In this document: positions 5,389-5,585 of the stretch, piece after piece
How positions within the stretch are numbered: the stretch's first letter is position 1
Layout of the letters: the number at the start of each line of letters is the position of its first letter
Source of the DNA: Campylobacteraceae bacterium
GTDB taxonomy: Bacteria; Campylobacterota; Campylobacteria; Campylobacterales; Sulfurovaceae
Length of the DNA stretch: 5,585 nucleotides
NCBI GenBank assembly: GCA_026986355.1
Contig: JALSOO010000008.1
Location: 1 to 5,585 of the forward strand
Reading direction: 5' to 3'
The notes under the pieces: generated by a model
The model's database searches: none
What the model was told of the DNA's origin: nothing
The model's input: the letters and a program-made list of their open reading frames with translations, nothing else
Program-made: the position numbers and the translations under genes

Positions 5389-5585
5389 ATGGCAGTAAAA
5401 TTTGATTTAAATGAGAGAGAAGTTTGGGACGGTAACTATGCTGCATCTCAAGCTTTAAGACAAGCAGATGTTGATGTTGTTGTTGCTTATCCAATTACAC
5501 CATCAACACCAATTGTTGAAAGCTATGGTTCTTATGTAGCCAATGGATATATTAATGGCGAATATGTAATGGTTGAGTCTGAACA
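5389..5585 (+). CDS. porA: Pyruvate:ferredoxin (flavodoxin) oxidoreductase, alpha subunit, N-terminal part (continues beyond window)
   Basis: ATG 5389 opens a frame that stays open to the right edge (65 full codons). The protein starts MAVKFDLNEREVWDGNYAAS and contains DGNYAASQALRQADVDVV and AYPITPSTPIVE (about residues 33-44), the hallmark of the alpha subunit's pyrimidine-binding (thiamine diphosphate) domain. It ends at the edge in VMVESEH, where the family continues with a conserved glutamate-bearing stretch. AAGGGG (5378-5383) overlaps the porD stop and lies 5 bases from the ATG, so translation is closely linked to porD. The frame has no termination codon because the gene is cut by the window. 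A beta subunit gene should follow. YPITPS also occurs in 2-oxoglutarate oxidoreductase; the full DGNxAASxALRQADVDV context favours pyruvate. Confidence 0.93.
   Translation, partial: MAVKFDLNEREVWDGNYAASQALRQADVDVVVAYPITPSTPIVESYGSYVANGYINGEYVMVESE

Overview
The window is AT-rich bacterial DNA that most resembles a Campylobacterota genome of the Sulfurovum/Sulfurimonas kind. This rests on the gene families, on the gamma-delta-alpha order of a pyruvate:ferredoxin oxidoreductase operon (the order known from Helicobacter and relatives), and on TATAAT-type -10 boxes without a clear -35 box. The genus is an inference and was not tested by any search.

Layout. At the left edge, on the minus strand, is the 5' part of an unrecognised membrane-anchored, hydrophilic protein (586 to the edge). 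An 86-bp divergent intergenic region separates it from a plus-strand rqcH-type gene (NFACT/DUF814 family, ribosome quality control). The reading frame of rqcH has no ATG, GTG or TTG where the family's N-terminus should begin. The best start, placed by Shine-Dalgarno spacing and expected homology, is an ATC at 673. Next come cdsA (CDP-diacylglycerol synthase) and dxr (DXP reductoisomerase, MEP isoprenoid pathway), which overlap by one base. After a 230-bp intergenic region with terminator-like hairpins and a promoter/operator-like dyad comes a por operon: gamma subunit, delta ferredoxin subunit, and the first 65 codons of the alpha subunit, which runs off the right edge.

The most notable non-coding feature is a 187-bp MITE-like palindromic element (2045-2231) between rqcH and cdsA. 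It has perfect 25-bp terminal inverted repeats, an exact 5-bp flanking direct repeat (TTATA), and two arms that pair over most of their length. It carries no transposase. It sits exactly between a TATAAT box and the cdsA ribosome binding site, so it appears to have turned a leader of about 20 nt into one of about 210 nt holding a very long hairpin, upstream of the cdsA-dxr pair, dxr being an isoprenoid-pathway step that is normally essential.

How the genes relate: cdsA and dxr supply phospholipid and isoprenoid precursors and look co-transcribed and translationally coupled. The por genes form a separate operon for interconverting pyruvate with acetyl-CoA plus CO2; in an autotroph using the reductive TCA cycle this enzyme would run in the CO2-fixing direction. 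rqcH is a translation-rescue gene with no evident functional link to its neighbours. No CRISPR array, tRNA, rRNA or intact insertion sequence is visible.
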